From NCBI GenBank assembly GCA_017607445.1, contig JAEVHH010000001.1:1116001-1180000 (forward strand): a stretch of DNA of 64,000 bases. Reading direction: 5' to 3'. Made by a program: the position numbers and the translations under genes. Source of the stretch: Histoplasma ohiense (Eukaryota; Ascomycota; Eurotiomycetes; Onygenales; Ajellomycetaceae). Shown here in pieces: positions 34,948 to 46,558 of this stretch. A model generated the notes under the pieces. That model searched no databases. It saw nothing but the letters and a program-made list of their open reading frames with translations, and was not told the DNA's origin. Numbering within the stretch: position 1 is the first letter of the stretch; every line of letters starts with the position of its first letter.

Positions 34948-35531
34948 GGTGGACAACGGATGTCCTTCAGTGCTTCCTAAATTCGAGGTATGTCAGGCGA
35001 TAGATCATCACCCCAACATGCCACGGAAGTGCAGGATCATAACCATGAATCCAATTGAGTACTGTTAGCGGACCAAAATAAAAAACTAACCAACTTAATT
35101 ATCTCTGACGTCGACACCAACCATGGGAATTCCAGGGATTTAAGTTTGTCCGTGCCGAGGATCTGAGTCAGCTAGCCTGTGCTGAGTTAGCCTGAGTCAG
35201 CCCCTCTGACGACTCTCATCGCCATCGCCATATCCATATCATCATCAGAGGAGTCAGACGGCGTGCAGATGTGCGGATGAGGTGACTACCGCACTCCGAC
35301 TACGGATACGGTGCTTGATTTCTGGTTCTCGTTTATTTTTTATTGCATGGGCTGTCACTTCTGCTACTATATCCACCTTCACCTTGCCCCGTCCTGAAAG
35401 GGGAACCGTCGACGTCAAATATCACTACGTAGCCTTGTTTCAAGTCCTCGAATTCCGACTGCCTCACATTCTCTGGTGCGTCCGGGAGTACTCCTAGGAG
35501 TCTCGAAGCAACCTGACACGCAGAAGGCAAA
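34948..35531. promoter_or_regulatory. Divergent promoter region of PSD1 and the Ubl protein gene
   Basis: 584 bp between two start codons pointing away from each other. It includes CAGCCTGAGTCAG-type short repeats near 35165-35200 and CATATC/CATCATC repeats near 35225. No specific factor site can be named with confidence. Confidence 0.5.
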
Positions 35532-37721
35532 ATGTCCACAGATATCCAATCCCAGGACATAAGCGGCGTAGCCGAATTTGGTGATGTAGCTGGCACTCCT
35601 GCTCGGACGGTCGATCTTCATATCCTCTCTCCGTCCCCCGAGGTCCCAGCCCGGGTTACTCTGGATAACCTTCCTCTTGCGATGAAGATCTTAGATCTGA
35701 AAACTCGACTGTCTGAAACATTGCCCAGCCGCCCTCGTCCAGATATACAGAGGCTCATTTACAGGGGGAAACCTCTGCTGAACAATGAAGAGCGGCTAAG
35801 CAATATTGTTCAGCATGCAGACGTAAGTTTGTCCTCGACCCCATTTTTCCCCGGGATATCACAAACTCATATAACATTCGGTTGGCAATAGGGTCGTGTG
35901 CACACGATTCATCTTGTTCTTCCCCCGAGTCAGGTCAAAGTTACTATCCCCCCTCCAACAAACGATATTTCAAACCTCCCGAACCCACCGCAGGAGTCGT
36001 CCAACTTACGGCTCCGTACAAACAATGTTGAGCCAACAGTACAGAGACCGCATGGGCAAGCACAGTTCAACCCAGCGGCATTCACCAGCCAGGTGGCTGC
36101 TATACGCCAGCACGTTATAGCACAACATCAACATCTGGCGGCTCAAATCACTCAGAATTCACGGTTGGTTGACCCGACTCGCCCTTCAGGAACCGGAGTT
36201 GCCCCAGCGATAAATACGACTGGTGTCCCATTCCAGAATACTGTAGAGAATTCACCTCTATACGTTGATGTCAATTCGCCTTTATATGGCACCAGATTCG
36301 GGTTGCCGGCGCCGAACCTACAAAGCGAGAGAGTGGGCTCGACGCCCAGTACCCTGTCGCACCAATCGCCATCCCCATGGACCACAATGTCCGAGAACCC
36401 CACACCTCGCATTTCTCCCGTTCAGCACACAGCAAGCATTCCTCCCAGTCGTCCCACGTGGTTCGGGGAGAGTGGAACCGGTGTGGGAGGTGCAAACGAA
36501 AATCGACAACGAACAATCGCAACCATCTTAGAACAAATTTTTGCTATGGAAGGCCAACTACGCCGTGGCCATCTCCCAGTCGTCGAAGAAATTTCTAGCA
36601 TACGCATTCAACTTCATCAGATTCTGGATGAGCAGGACCGTAATCCACTTGGCCGAAGAGATAGCATGCCTGCAAATCTTCTCGCACGGCTATCATCTCT
36701 TAGTACTCGGGTGGATCAAATACGGATTTCAAGAGCACGTTCCTTTACTTTTTCACCGCAGAATTCCTTGCTTAATTCCTCACCAACTGTTCAAGATCCT
36801 ACGCAGACGTCCCTTTACCTACTATCTTCCCCGTCTGGTTATCATGCAATACTTTTACCTCCAACTTCTGCCTCAGGATATGGAACCATCCACTCAGGAA
36901 CATCTGTATTCCCCACTCATAGGACAACCATTCACCCGCACATAACCCCTATTCCACATGACGTGCCACATGCGGCGCCAAGTACAACGAATATACCACC
37001 TGCTGTGAATCAAGCCATCTTACAACAGCAGGCGCGACGTCGAATAATCTTAGGCCCAGCAAATCTCTCTCGGATACTGGGACGACTTTGGCTTTTCATC
37101 CGGCTTTATTTCTTTTGCTACATGTTCACCGAAGATGGTACGTGGCTCAGGATTGTTTTAATTTCACTCTCCGCCGTGACAGCTCTTGTGTCGGAAACCG
37201 ATATACCACAGCGTTTCCAGAGGGCGGCCTTGGATCCATTCCACAGACTTCTCGAATATTTGTTGCCTATGGATATACATCAGCCTCAAGATGCAAACAG
37301 AGCCTCTGGAGGGATTAACACAAATGATCCTGCCGTGCATCCGATGCAACCCAATACCATCAATGGAGACCTTCGTTCCACAGTGGAAAGGCGGCATGCT
37401 ATGCCTCACAGCGAGCCGGCGGTGTATAATAGACTTAGGACGGCAGAGCGAGCACTTGCTCTTCTCCTTGCAAGTTTGGTGCCAGGTGTTGGAGAACGCC
37501 GCGTAGCGGCAAGAAACGCAGCAGAGACCGCGAGACAAAATCAGTCAGCTGCCGTAAGAGAGGCAGAGGAAAACCGAGCTAGGGAGCAGGAGAATGATGT
37601 TGCAGAAGTTCCTGATAACGCTTCTGGTGAAGAGCCTGGGGATGCCGTAGTCATTGAACCAGGGACCCCTGCTGATCCCACGGTGGACCTGGAAGAGGGT
37701 GATAGTGCCATCGAAACGTGA
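35532..37721 (+). CDS. Ubiquitin-like domain membrane protein (HERP-like)
   Basis: Exons are 35532-35822 and 35892-37721, giving 706 residues. Residues about 26-110 form a ubiquitin-like domain (VDLHILSPSPEVPARVTL, LKTRLSETLPSRPRP, QRLIYRGKPLLNNEERL, then GRVHTIHLVLPP), joined exactly at the splice. A long Pro/Ser/Thr-rich, presumably disordered region follows. Around residues 480-540 are two hydrophobic stretches (LWLFIRLYFFCYMF and LRIVLISLSAVTALV). The C-terminus is rich in Ala, Arg and Glu and ends in an acidic tail. N-terminal Ubl plus C-terminal membrane helices is the layout of HERP/HERPUD proteins, which act in ER-associated degradation. That role is inferred from architecture; Dsc3-type proteins are an alternative. 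Intact. Confidence 0.83.
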
Positions 37722-38207
37722 AATTTGTTCATGAATTGAAAGCTCACAAGAATATTGTCTACTCATCAATGATTTGTTTGCCTTCTGTTCTGCGTCCTTC
37801 ATATCTAGCTTTAATTTTCTATACCCAGCTTTGTTCATATACACTTTTATCTGTTCTATTTCCTATATGATGTTCTGTTTAGGTAAACTGGTTTCTATTT
37901 ATATTTATTTTCATTTTCCTTACTTTTTGGTCGGATATAAATGTCCCGTTTACGGACCTGCAACCTTTTCTGAGTTACAACGATATTATGTTTTCCGCCG
38001 TACTTGCATGTATGAATAGGCCGGGTTTTTCTTTTTTCCTTAAGAAAAAGTAATGAAAGAAAAAGAAGAAAGTCGTGTTATTTTCCTCTCGACCTGAGTT
38101 CTGAAACCTAGCATTAAAAATTGCATTTGTTTTCCACATATTGAATTTATTAGCCTCCTCTTCGACGATCGCGTCGGCTTCCGTGATGCATGCTGCATAA
38201 CCTACAA
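37722..38207. other. Convergent intergenic region
   Basis: 3' flanks of the Ubl gene and the terpene synthase remnant; AT-rich. Nothing recognisable. Confidence 0.5.
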
Positions 38208-39760
38208 CTAATCCAGCAACTTCACCCTCCTACTCTTTCTAACCTCATCCTTATCCTTCCCAAAATACCTATCCGTCCAGAAGCTACAAGCACCACTCAA
38301 CATCACTGGTCAAAAAAAGGGGCGCGACAAAAGGGGAAATCGGGGAAAATTTTATTAATGAAAAAACCAAAAATAAAATAAAAATAAAATCTCACCTCCA
38401 ATGCAGGTTACTAGCAACCACATCACGGCACCCGCCTACATACCTCTGCATCTGCTCATCCAATTCCTCGCCTAGGATCGGCAGTTTCGAGTGCGAGATA
38501 TACCACCGTCGATACCGTTCGCGTAGCAGGGCGTCGACGGAGTCGTATGCCTGTTGCTGCGAGAGGCCGTGCTGTTCGTGGTAGATGGTGATGATGTTAG
38601 GGTTGGTGGGGTTCGTGGCCTGGGTGAAAAATCAACCGATAAGCGACGGGATGGTTAGGTGTTGCGTGTACGTGGACAATTAAACCTGTTGGGTGATAGT
38701 TCAGGGGATTGGTAGTTTACGTACGTATTCCTTTTGGTAGGAGAGGAGATCGTTGTGCCTAAAGGGGCTCCCGGGGGAAAGGGGCGTAAGAGTTGTATGT
38801 ACTTGGGATTGGGTGAATTTGATGGTAAAAGGGAGTATAGAGAGAGGGAGAGAGAGAGAGAGAGCACAATAAGAAACATACAACACCAGAATTTCCACGG
38901 CGGTAGATTCGATTTCCTTTATCGATTGGTGTTCCACGGCTTCAGTTGGGAGGTCGAGGAATTGGTGGTATCTGTTTTTAAAACAATTATGTATCTTGAC
39001 AGATGCGGGAGGGAAGCGGTTTGAATAGAAAAGGAGAGGGTGATAGACCGTACTCTATCAAGGGGAAAAAAGGCATAGCACCGAGGTTTTCGCTACGGAT
39101 TGCTATATATTCGCTAATACTGCTATTGTCGAGTAATTGCTGTCCGCTCACCTGCCGAAAGACGGCATCGCAGTAGTTTCTGATATATTGCCGGAACCTT
39201 TCCTGGACGCCTATGCTGACAGGGAAAGAAGGCGGATTAGCCCTTCTGACCAGACGGACACATCTCTCTTAAAGGAGTATCTATGGCCATTTCTTATCGA
39301 CAGAAGACTTACCCTTTGTGGAGGACTGGAAATGAATTGTATAAATTGTTCAATATGAGTTACCTCAATTATTCTCTTCCATATACTCTGGAATACAAGT
39401 TTGGATCTATCGTTGTCAGGGAGAACAACATCTCCATCCGATGTCATCACCGCCAGTAACCGTCCAGCTCTCTCCGTGCACCGAGGGGGTCGTTCGAGAG
39501 ACGGCCATCATCAAACACTCCATGCAGTAAATAGGTGGTTAGTTTGGCTCCATTTTGAACAAGAGGAATAAGAGGCCATACTGTCATCAAAATAGAAGAT
39601 CTGAAAACAATCCGCTCCAGTCCCAGGTAGTTAGTTAGCACAAATCCACGGCGAACGGGGAAGGAAAAGAAGAAACATCAGTCTGAAATCGTGAACATAC
39701 CCAAGAGAGATAGTCACAAATAGTTTGATATTCGGGCTCAGCTGCCTTCGGGGCGAGCAG
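38208..39760 (-). pseudogene. Class I terpene synthase, broken by one frameshift
   Basis: Sesquiterpene-synthase-like gene in many short exons: about 39760-39701 (DFAYFAALLAPKAAEPEYQT), 39600-39582, 39517-39364, 39325-39313, 39210-39054, 38971-38882, 38758-38725, 38619-38396 and 38283-38208. Splicing builds the metal-binding IFYFDDMFDDG (DDxxD type), then CDAVFRQVSGQQLLD, SEYIAIRSENLGAM, LIEYHQFLDLPTEAVEHQ, the NSE motif HNDLLSYQKE, and ERYRRWYISHS to SFWTDRYFGKDKDEVRKS at the C-terminus. Phases agree at every junction except inside the 154-nt exon, where the frame before GARREL and after LLAVMTSDGD differs by one base, as after a single-base deletion. The first exon and start codon could not be found. 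Both metal motifs are intact, so loss appears recent. Product unknown. Confidence 0.78.
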
Positions 39761-40395
39761 GGCTGCGAAATAGGCAAAGTCTGCTTGTACACGTTTTGGA
39801 TAGTAGCACTCTCTACCACTATACCCGTACATACCATATCCGTGTCGCTGTATAACATATTGTTTCTGCACATTCCGGGCCGTTCCACTCAAGCTCCTGG
39901 GCTGTCCGCTGCAACATGTAGACATAGAGCAACCAATCAATGGCTATCTGTTGATTCCTAATGGCCTCAGCTCCGCGTGAAGACTGCCTCAGCAGATTTG
40001 TGTACATCAGACAGCATTTCGAGGTTTTCATTTAAAAGAGCATTCCTTCGCTCATCATATCTGGAGAGGTGAAATACATCCTTCCTGTTTGCCTCCTTGC
40101 CTTGATTGTAAAAGCCCGCCGCACCAATAACGCTGGAGCCTATTAGCTACATCCTGAATCGCGATCTCTTCGAGTTGGTTCAGCTGGTGGTTGCCTAGAT
40201 GCTGGCATTGTAAGCCACAAGTCTGGTTGGTAGCTTGTCACAGAATCGTTGTCTGGCATCAAACTTTAGTGTCTTATCCTTGTCTGCTGAAGCGTGAACC
40301 ACTGCTTGGGGCCAATCACTAATACAAGCCCCTGAAGGGCATGTAGTTTTGCCGAACTGCTCACCAATCTTTGCCAGGCAGCTAACTGAAATGTC
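39761..40395. other. Region upstream of the terpene synthase remnant
   Basis: May contain the missing first exon(s) of the terpene synthase. Frames here, such as 39819-40031 on the minus strand, could not be matched to anything. Confidence 0.4.
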
Positions 40396-41364
40396 ATGGA
40401 CACGAACGCGCTGATCGATCTCGTCCATGAGATGCAGGGCCAGCTCTGGGTCGATCAGGTGAATGAGACCCATAGGACTGGACTTCTCTGCGAATGGGTG
40501 TCGACTTTCCATCCTAATAAGCTTCCCTGTCAACTCGACGGTACCTTTCACCATGGCGCATTCAATGCCGGCATGAAGATGGTCTTCAGCGACAGCACCA
40601 CCTGGATGGTTCGTTTCCCTTGTGTAGGAATGGTCTGTGACAACTATGCCGATGAGAAGGTTGCCATGGAGGTGACTGCCCTGAGTCTTGTTCACGACAG
40701 GACTACCATTCCTGTCCCAAGAATTCAGGCATGGGGCAACGCTGCCAGTAACCGTTCATTATCATGGACTTCATTAATGGTGTGAGCCTCAGCGACATTC
40801 TCAACGATACCAACGCTGAACATCCCACCAGACTCATGAGGGAGGATATCAATGACAGTGATATTGAAATTATCTACAGGCAGTTGGCAAATTATCTACT
40901 TCAGCTTTTCAAACTTGATTTCGACCAGATTGGCAGCTTGTCATGGCCAGGGGTTAAAACTCAAAGTGCCACACCAGCATGCCCTCTAACATTTAAGGCA
41001 CACAGTATTCTGCAAAATGGAGGAGTCAACATCTTTGGTATGTCATATTACTTTCCATGTTGCATCCTTCCCCCTAGATCTTAACCAAGTATTTTTACTA
41101 AATAAACAGTCTATAGGAGACCGACGCCAGGGGTTTACAACAACAGCTGAGTATTTTCAATATGTGGTTGAGCAGGATTGGGAGCAGCTTGTCCAGCAGC
41201 CAAACTCGACTGTTGGTTTATATGATACTAAAAATAAATATGCAGCGTTCAAGGTCCTAAAAACCCTGATATCTGACTTGGTCAATACAAAGTATGACCG
41301 TTGCAAATTCAAACTGATTTGTGATGATATTGGCTTAGCGAATTTGGTCATAGGCAAGCAGTGA
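40396..41364 (+). pseudogene. APH-family phosphotransferase gene, broken and truncated
   Basis: Starts MDTNALIDLVHEM at 40396. An N-lobe of the aminoglycoside-phosphotransferase-like family follows: GAFNAGMKMVFSDSTTWMVRFP, DEKVAMEVTALSLV and TTIPVPRIQAWGN. The next block, FIIMDFINGVSLSDIL, is in another frame, so a frame break lies near 40745-40760. A probable intron spans about 41036-41116. The end reads YDRCKFKLICDDIGLANLV, where the family catalytic loop (HxDxxxxN) would be; His is replaced by Cys, and the protein stops at 41364, before the second metal-binding Asp. It therefore lacks about 80-100 residues and probably activity. The family is expanded in Onygenales by general knowledge; its substrates there are unknown. 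Confidence 0.65.
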
Positions 41365-42004
41365 GGTTGGTTGTTAGAAATTTGCAATTCGCCAGCATTG
41401 AGAGCTAGGGTGAGCGCAGGGTGAGCCTCTGGCGGATTCAGGTGAGGGTGAGTGAGACGGCGGGAAGAAAGGGAGTAAGTAGTAAACCGCGAAATGACAG
41501 AAGCAGCGAGGAGATGGCAGATTTTATAGGCGCCGTAATTAACGCCAGGCCTGATCGGGGGCAGCCGTTTCTCGACGCGGCGACGGGCAAAGAAAGGTGA
41601 ATCACATCAAGAACTGCATAGAACAAAATCAAATCAAATCAAATATGTAGTTCATGGTCCCATCAGCCAGCCTATTGGGCAACCACTCACAGCATCTCTA
41701 TTGCTTGCTAGAATTTCATGTGACCACACCTATTCGAGTAGTGCTACGCGTGCTAGATAGTTACACCATCCATGTTCATCAGAAGGATTATATATATATA
41801 CACAATCCGGAATCGCTCACTTGCGTTCGCTTACTCGGCTTGAAAACACACTATTTAATCCCTCAGATAAACACAATAAGATATATGAACAGCTGTATAT
41901 GACTTATATAGATGAATTCCATATAATTCACAGCTATTAATAGTCTTAGATAGACTGGTCGTGTGAGCATGCATAGACTGTCTATTTATCTGCTCATCTG
42001 CTTG

Positions 42005-42108
42005 AATGAATGATATCTATCAATGGTATATATTGATGATGATATCTAGTGATAATAGCTAGCAATGATATATAGTGATAATAGTTAGTGATGATATTAA
42101 TATCACAG
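42005..42108 (+). repeat. Degenerate GATGATATCTAGTGAT repeat cluster
   Basis: Several imperfect copies of TAGTGATAATAG and GATGATATCTAG follow one another. A related stretch lies at 21663-21697 (TAGTGATGATATCTAGCGA). Both sit in gene-poor DNA. Confidence 0.55.
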
Positions 42109-42330
42109 AGCTGGCTGTTCAATCCCATCCATCCATGGATTTGACGGAGTGCACGTGATATCACATGAGGTCCACAGAAAAGTTGGTTTTTCTATAATAA
42201 AGAGAGAGAAGAGAAGAGAGAAGAGAAGAGATTTCAAAGATCTGAAGATATGATGATAATGATCATGTAAAACTATGTATTTATGCGCTAAACCTATAAA
42301 AAATGGTGGCTCTTGACCGGGTGTAATTCT

Positions 42331-42414
42331 GTTAGGTCACTGGGGCAAAAGAGCTCTCTCACACCAGCGCCATGCTGGTAGTAGAGGGGACGAACCAATC
42401 CAAACCCCCCAACA
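42331..42414 (+). repeat. Inverted repeat arm 1 (84 bp)
   Basis: Matches the reverse complement of 42920-43003 at 82 of 84 positions by eye; both differences are C/T. Each arm holds an internal hairpin ACCAGC-GCCAT-GCTGGT and a GAGCTC palindrome. Confidence 0.88.
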
Positions 42415-42919
42415 AATTCGTCTAACCTCCAGGTGGAGTTATCAATCCTTGTTTCGAGGCTTGGTGCCAAAAGTTTGGTTGTCAAGTTAGGCCATAACTA
42501 GTGGCTAGGATCTGGATAGATGCATTTAAGCCCTCCTAGTATTTATGATGGTGGATCTAGCATGTGCAAGAACATTTGTTTTCCACATTTCCGTATATCT
42601 GAACTCATGAGGACGACGCCCACGCGCAAGCGAATTGCACGGTATTTTACTCCGTATAAACATCCATATTCCATACCCCGTACATGCATATGAGGGTTTT
42701 CTGCTAAATTTTTCGGTTTTGTAATCCCGCGATTGGTAGGATGAGGAGCGTCAGGCACATTGTCAGCTCAAGCCAACTGCCCAGAGCCACAATAGGCGGA
42801 GTGGCTTTTCTGGGTGAAACATCTCATTGCTGGACAACTCGGAGGCGAGGTAAAGGCATCTGTCGCTTTGTTTTAAAGGACTTGCTAGTCTTTTCCCGGC
42901 TAAAGGTCTCGTTAAAAAA

Positions 42920-43003
42920 TGTTGGGGGGTTTGGATTGGTTCATCCCCTCTACTACCAGCATGGCGCTGGTGTGAGAGAGCTCTTTTGCCCCAGTGGCCT
43001 AAC
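42920..43003 (-). repeat. Inverted repeat arm 2 (84 bp)
   Basis: Partner of 42331-42414 across a 505-bp spacer. No target-site duplication is obvious outside the arms and no transposase is encoded between them, so a MITE-like or foldback origin is possible but unproven. Confidence 0.88.
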
Positions 43004-43321
43004 AAAAAAACGCTCAATCGCCGCCTCGGTCATCGCAAAGAATGAACTATTCGATTGGAATGGGATGCTAGGCTCCATCGCCTCTAGTATTTTTTTTCTT
43101 GGGACTCAGATTTGTTGCTTGAGTGGGCTTGGACGCCCCCTTCCGATTCTGTTCTCCTATATATATTCTCTTCGTCCACCTCCTGAGCGAGGGAGCGACA
43201 ATAAATAAATCAGGGAGCAGCATACACTCGCTTGAACCAACTTCATCGTCACTCATTCTTTTTGTTCGTTTTTCGATACCCTCGTGCCTTTATCTGCCGC
43301 AATTGCATTTCGATAGCGACG

Positions 43322-44202
43322 ATGATCCCCGCAAAACTGCAGATCACGTTGGCCATGGCAGCCCTTGGTCTTTTTGGCCTTACCCAGGCTCAAAAGAGCA
43401 TTGTAACCGAACTGTCCTTTCCTGGGCCATCTAGTCAACGGCAGTTGGTGGCTTCTGTAGTCAAAGTGGTAAGAAATATGCTGAACACCGCATTTCCAAG
43501 TGAACTGTGGTGGTGATTAAAAATCGAAGAAAGTATCCTTTTTAAGCAGGTGGTTTAAGAAGGCAAAAGAAGAGCAAATGCAAGGCTAATTGTGTCTATG
43601 GACTCTCAATCTAGGATCCAACGGCGACGGTATTTGACCTGAAATGTGCTCCGGGGGCCGACAAAACCAAATGCAGCATTGACGGGGATATAAGCTACAC
43701 CAAAATGCCGCCAAGCCTAGCAATGCGCTACGATGGAGAGGGTAACGATGGGTAAGTTCCTCATAATCAGCCTCTTTTGTCCTCCTCATTCTGCATCTGC
43801 TTCCAATGAGAGGTAGAAGAGTATGAGCTCACAAAATTCCGCGCCAGACCCGTAAGATACTCAATGGAGTGCAAGATCGAAGCCGCATCAGCCGACTGCA
43901 CCAATCTCGTGCTAGTTTCTGAAACAGGCAAAGGCATGGTCACCAAATTATCATCATCTACCCATATCCCCACCGCCGGATATATTGTTCCCTTGAAAGT
44001 CACAATTACAGGCGGCCTGGAGAAGCTCAAAGGCGCTACCGCGACTCCAGCACCCACCGGCGGTGCGAGTGTTTCGCCGACTGGGACCAATGCACCCACC
44101 ACTGACAGCAGCAGCGGTTTGGCAATGCCGTTAGCCACACATGCAGCCAACTGGGGCGCTATCGGTGGTGCGGCCGTGGCGGTTGCGGCTTTTGTTTTGT
44201 GA
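43322..44202 (+). CDS. Secreted GPI-anchored-type protein
   Basis: Exons are 43322-43468, 43615-43751 and 43857-44202, giving 209 residues. A signal peptide is clear (LQITLAMAALGLFGLTQAQ). The mature region has four cysteines in the pattern LKCAPGADKTKCSIDGD and MECKIEAASADCTN, probably two disulfides. It is followed by a Thr/Pro/Ser/Gly-rich stalk and a C-terminal hydrophobic tail (GAIGGAAVAVAAFVL) without a basic stop, the usual GPI-attachment signal; Ser/Gly/Asn residues before the tail could serve as omega site. This layout is typical of small GPI wall proteins of Eurotiomycetes. No enzymatic motif is seen; a cell-surface structural role is inference. The first ATG (43322) is followed directly by the signal peptide. 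Introns have consensus ends. Confidence 0.85.
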
Positions 44203-46558
44203 GCAAAGTTTGCTTGATATGGCATGGAAATAAGTGTATATACCTAGCATGTGGTTCGACTTATGTATGGTGGAGGAATCACTGCTCTCCATTGCAGACG
44301 ATCTTCCATTTTAATACATGTCTTGTGGCTATGTAACATAATTAGTGATTTAAAATGCAAGCTTCTGTGACTGAAAGTCTTTGTTAGACATCATGCTGTC
44401 GTCAATCGTGCTCGAAGTAGATTCAATCAGGTAGTGCAACCACACCGCCACATCTTATAGAGCAGAAACGGACAAGATTGCTTTTTTATAGTTAGAGACT
44501 TGCTATCGCTCAATCATTAGCAAAGTCCACTCTACCTGATATTGATGCTTTCATTTCATTTCAGCATCCCTGATGATGGAGTGCTCTTGAGCATGGGCGC
44601 CAGATATGCAACTCCGTGCATGAATGAATAAATGTATGAGGGCAAATGTGCGTGCTGGAGAGCGAATAAACACCTTTGACAGAGGCTCACCAGTGTTTCC
44701 CAGTAACAGCCCAGTAACGGATCGGGGGTTATGAGACAGTAAACCACCACGGTGTAAGGACCAATCCTCAAGGCATAATATCATCTGAAGATACGAGGAT
44801 AACCGGAGTAGCTTAGCAAATTTCTGTACATAAATTTGAAAAAGAGAAACTGAATCAAAAACAACTTTGAGTTGGAGGTGAAATACTCGAGAGGCATGAG
44901 AGATTGATGTAGCATGGTAGGAAGCTGGGTCTACCACTTTTGTTTCGCTGTCCGTAGAGACAGGGCTTATGCGGCCAACACAGTCAATATTGGTGAAGGG
45001 AACTCGGAGAAATTCTGATGAAGAGATTTCATCCGAAGGAGAAAGGCAATAGATAGAAAAAGACTCAATGGCCTTAATTCATTCAACAGCACGGAGGGTT
45101 TCCAGTTGACCTGATTTGAATTTTTCTGACCCAACCGAACAGGGTTGAGCGCGGGTTGACTGTTCAAATGACGGTGAGAAGCCGAAGGCGGCATCAGAGA
45201 GAAATGGTACGCAGGGTTCCGAATGCATCATCGAGGTGGAATTTGGGCCCGAATGGGGAAATAAACTGCGCTGGCTAGTTGAAGCTGTGTGGAAGCTCAG
45301 CCTACCTGAGAAGCGACTTAAGATTAGGGCGATCATAAGAAGTAAATGAATAAATAACTAATGAATCAATCTTAGTTAACAAACTTATAAATCTTGAGCA
45401 AATCGTTGGTCAACAAACTGGAATATACTCCGTAACCTATACAGAGCCGTTCACCAGTGGACTCTCTCCACTCTTGATCTCAAAATAGTAACTCTCGTAG
45501 TCCCTCAAACTATGTCTGTTCCTTTTCATATCCGGGAATGCCACGCCACTGAATTGAACATGATTCCAATATGCAACTGGAAAATTTCGCACAGTGATTA
45601 CGATCAAATGGAATCTAAATCTCAGGTACGGAGTAGTGTGTCAACGATCGATATGTGACGTCTGTGTAGGGGGTGTTTGACGGTAACCTCCATCCACATG
45701 TTAGTTACCGGCTGTGAGCTTGAATTATCCTTTTGTTTGACAAGTTGTTTTGCACTTGGCTGTAATCAAAGAAAGCCTACTTGCGCGTGATATTTTTCAC
45801 TTCGGCCTTTCATCGTCAAACCTTGTCCGCAGGATGGGGATCACGGAAGCCTGATCGCTCGATGGGACTTGACGTCGTTGCACAAGGACGGTAAGCAAAC
45901 AAAGTCGACAGCTCATCCTCCCTGTTGTCTTTGTAAGAAGCCAATTTCTGCTCCAGGTTGCATAAGACTGGCAGCTTGGCAAGTTGAGCCGTAGCTATAT
46001 TTAATTTCTCTGAATGCGGCTATGTCGCTACTGAGCATGGAGCCAGTAACAAACGCGTCCAAGTCGCTAGGGCCGACTCCATGACTTTGACTCCCTGCAC
46101 TTTGGCCTACTGCCAGTCTCTTCGACGGGCTTGTCGAAGTTGCTTGCCATGCCTTGAGCCAATCTGCTCACGAGCCAACTAGCAAGCGTCAGATGTTATT
46201 CGCGGGTGGGGATCGAGGTGGGCTGGGTTTGGAGCTGATATCTTTGCCCAGGCAGGTTACATGAATTTTCTCCATGTATGATTCTTGTGGAATTCAACCA
46301 TCCTCAATAGCTCAGGAATAGCTCAAATTAATGCGAGCAAGAATTGTATAAATATGCTTCCTTCGCCGGCTCCAAGAATGCGGTTTTTCATCTCCTCTCA
46401 TCGTTCGACATCCTCAATCGAATGTCATATTGCATTGCTTAAATCAATAGTTAAAATACCAATTGCTCCAACCTCAAACCAACGATAACTATCCTCTTGA
46501 TATTATTCCATCCCACAAAAGCGCTCTCACAACCACCAAAACTACTTCAGCCGCAATA
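44203..46558. other. Intergenic region, 2.4 kb
   Basis: 3' flank of the GPI protein gene and promoter of the secreted protein gene. Minus-strand frames of 60-130 codons at 44551-45336 have no recognisable domain and are rejected. Nothing else seen. Confidence 0.5.

Larger units (their letters stand above)
41365..43321. other. Gene-poor region with repeats
   Basis: Holds GATATCTAG-type repeats (42005-42108), a GAGAA-rich tract near 42205 and the 84-bp inverted repeat pair. ORFs overlapping the repeat arms (for example 42741-43208) are not supported as genes. Confidence 0.55.

Noticed and set aside
42741..43208. 155-codon plus-strand frame as a gene
   Set aside because: Half of it lies on an inverted repeat arm, and the same peptide appears reversed at 42294-42485.
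44551..45336. Minus-strand frames of 75-128 codons
   Set aside because: No domain, no signal peptide and no matching splice structure.
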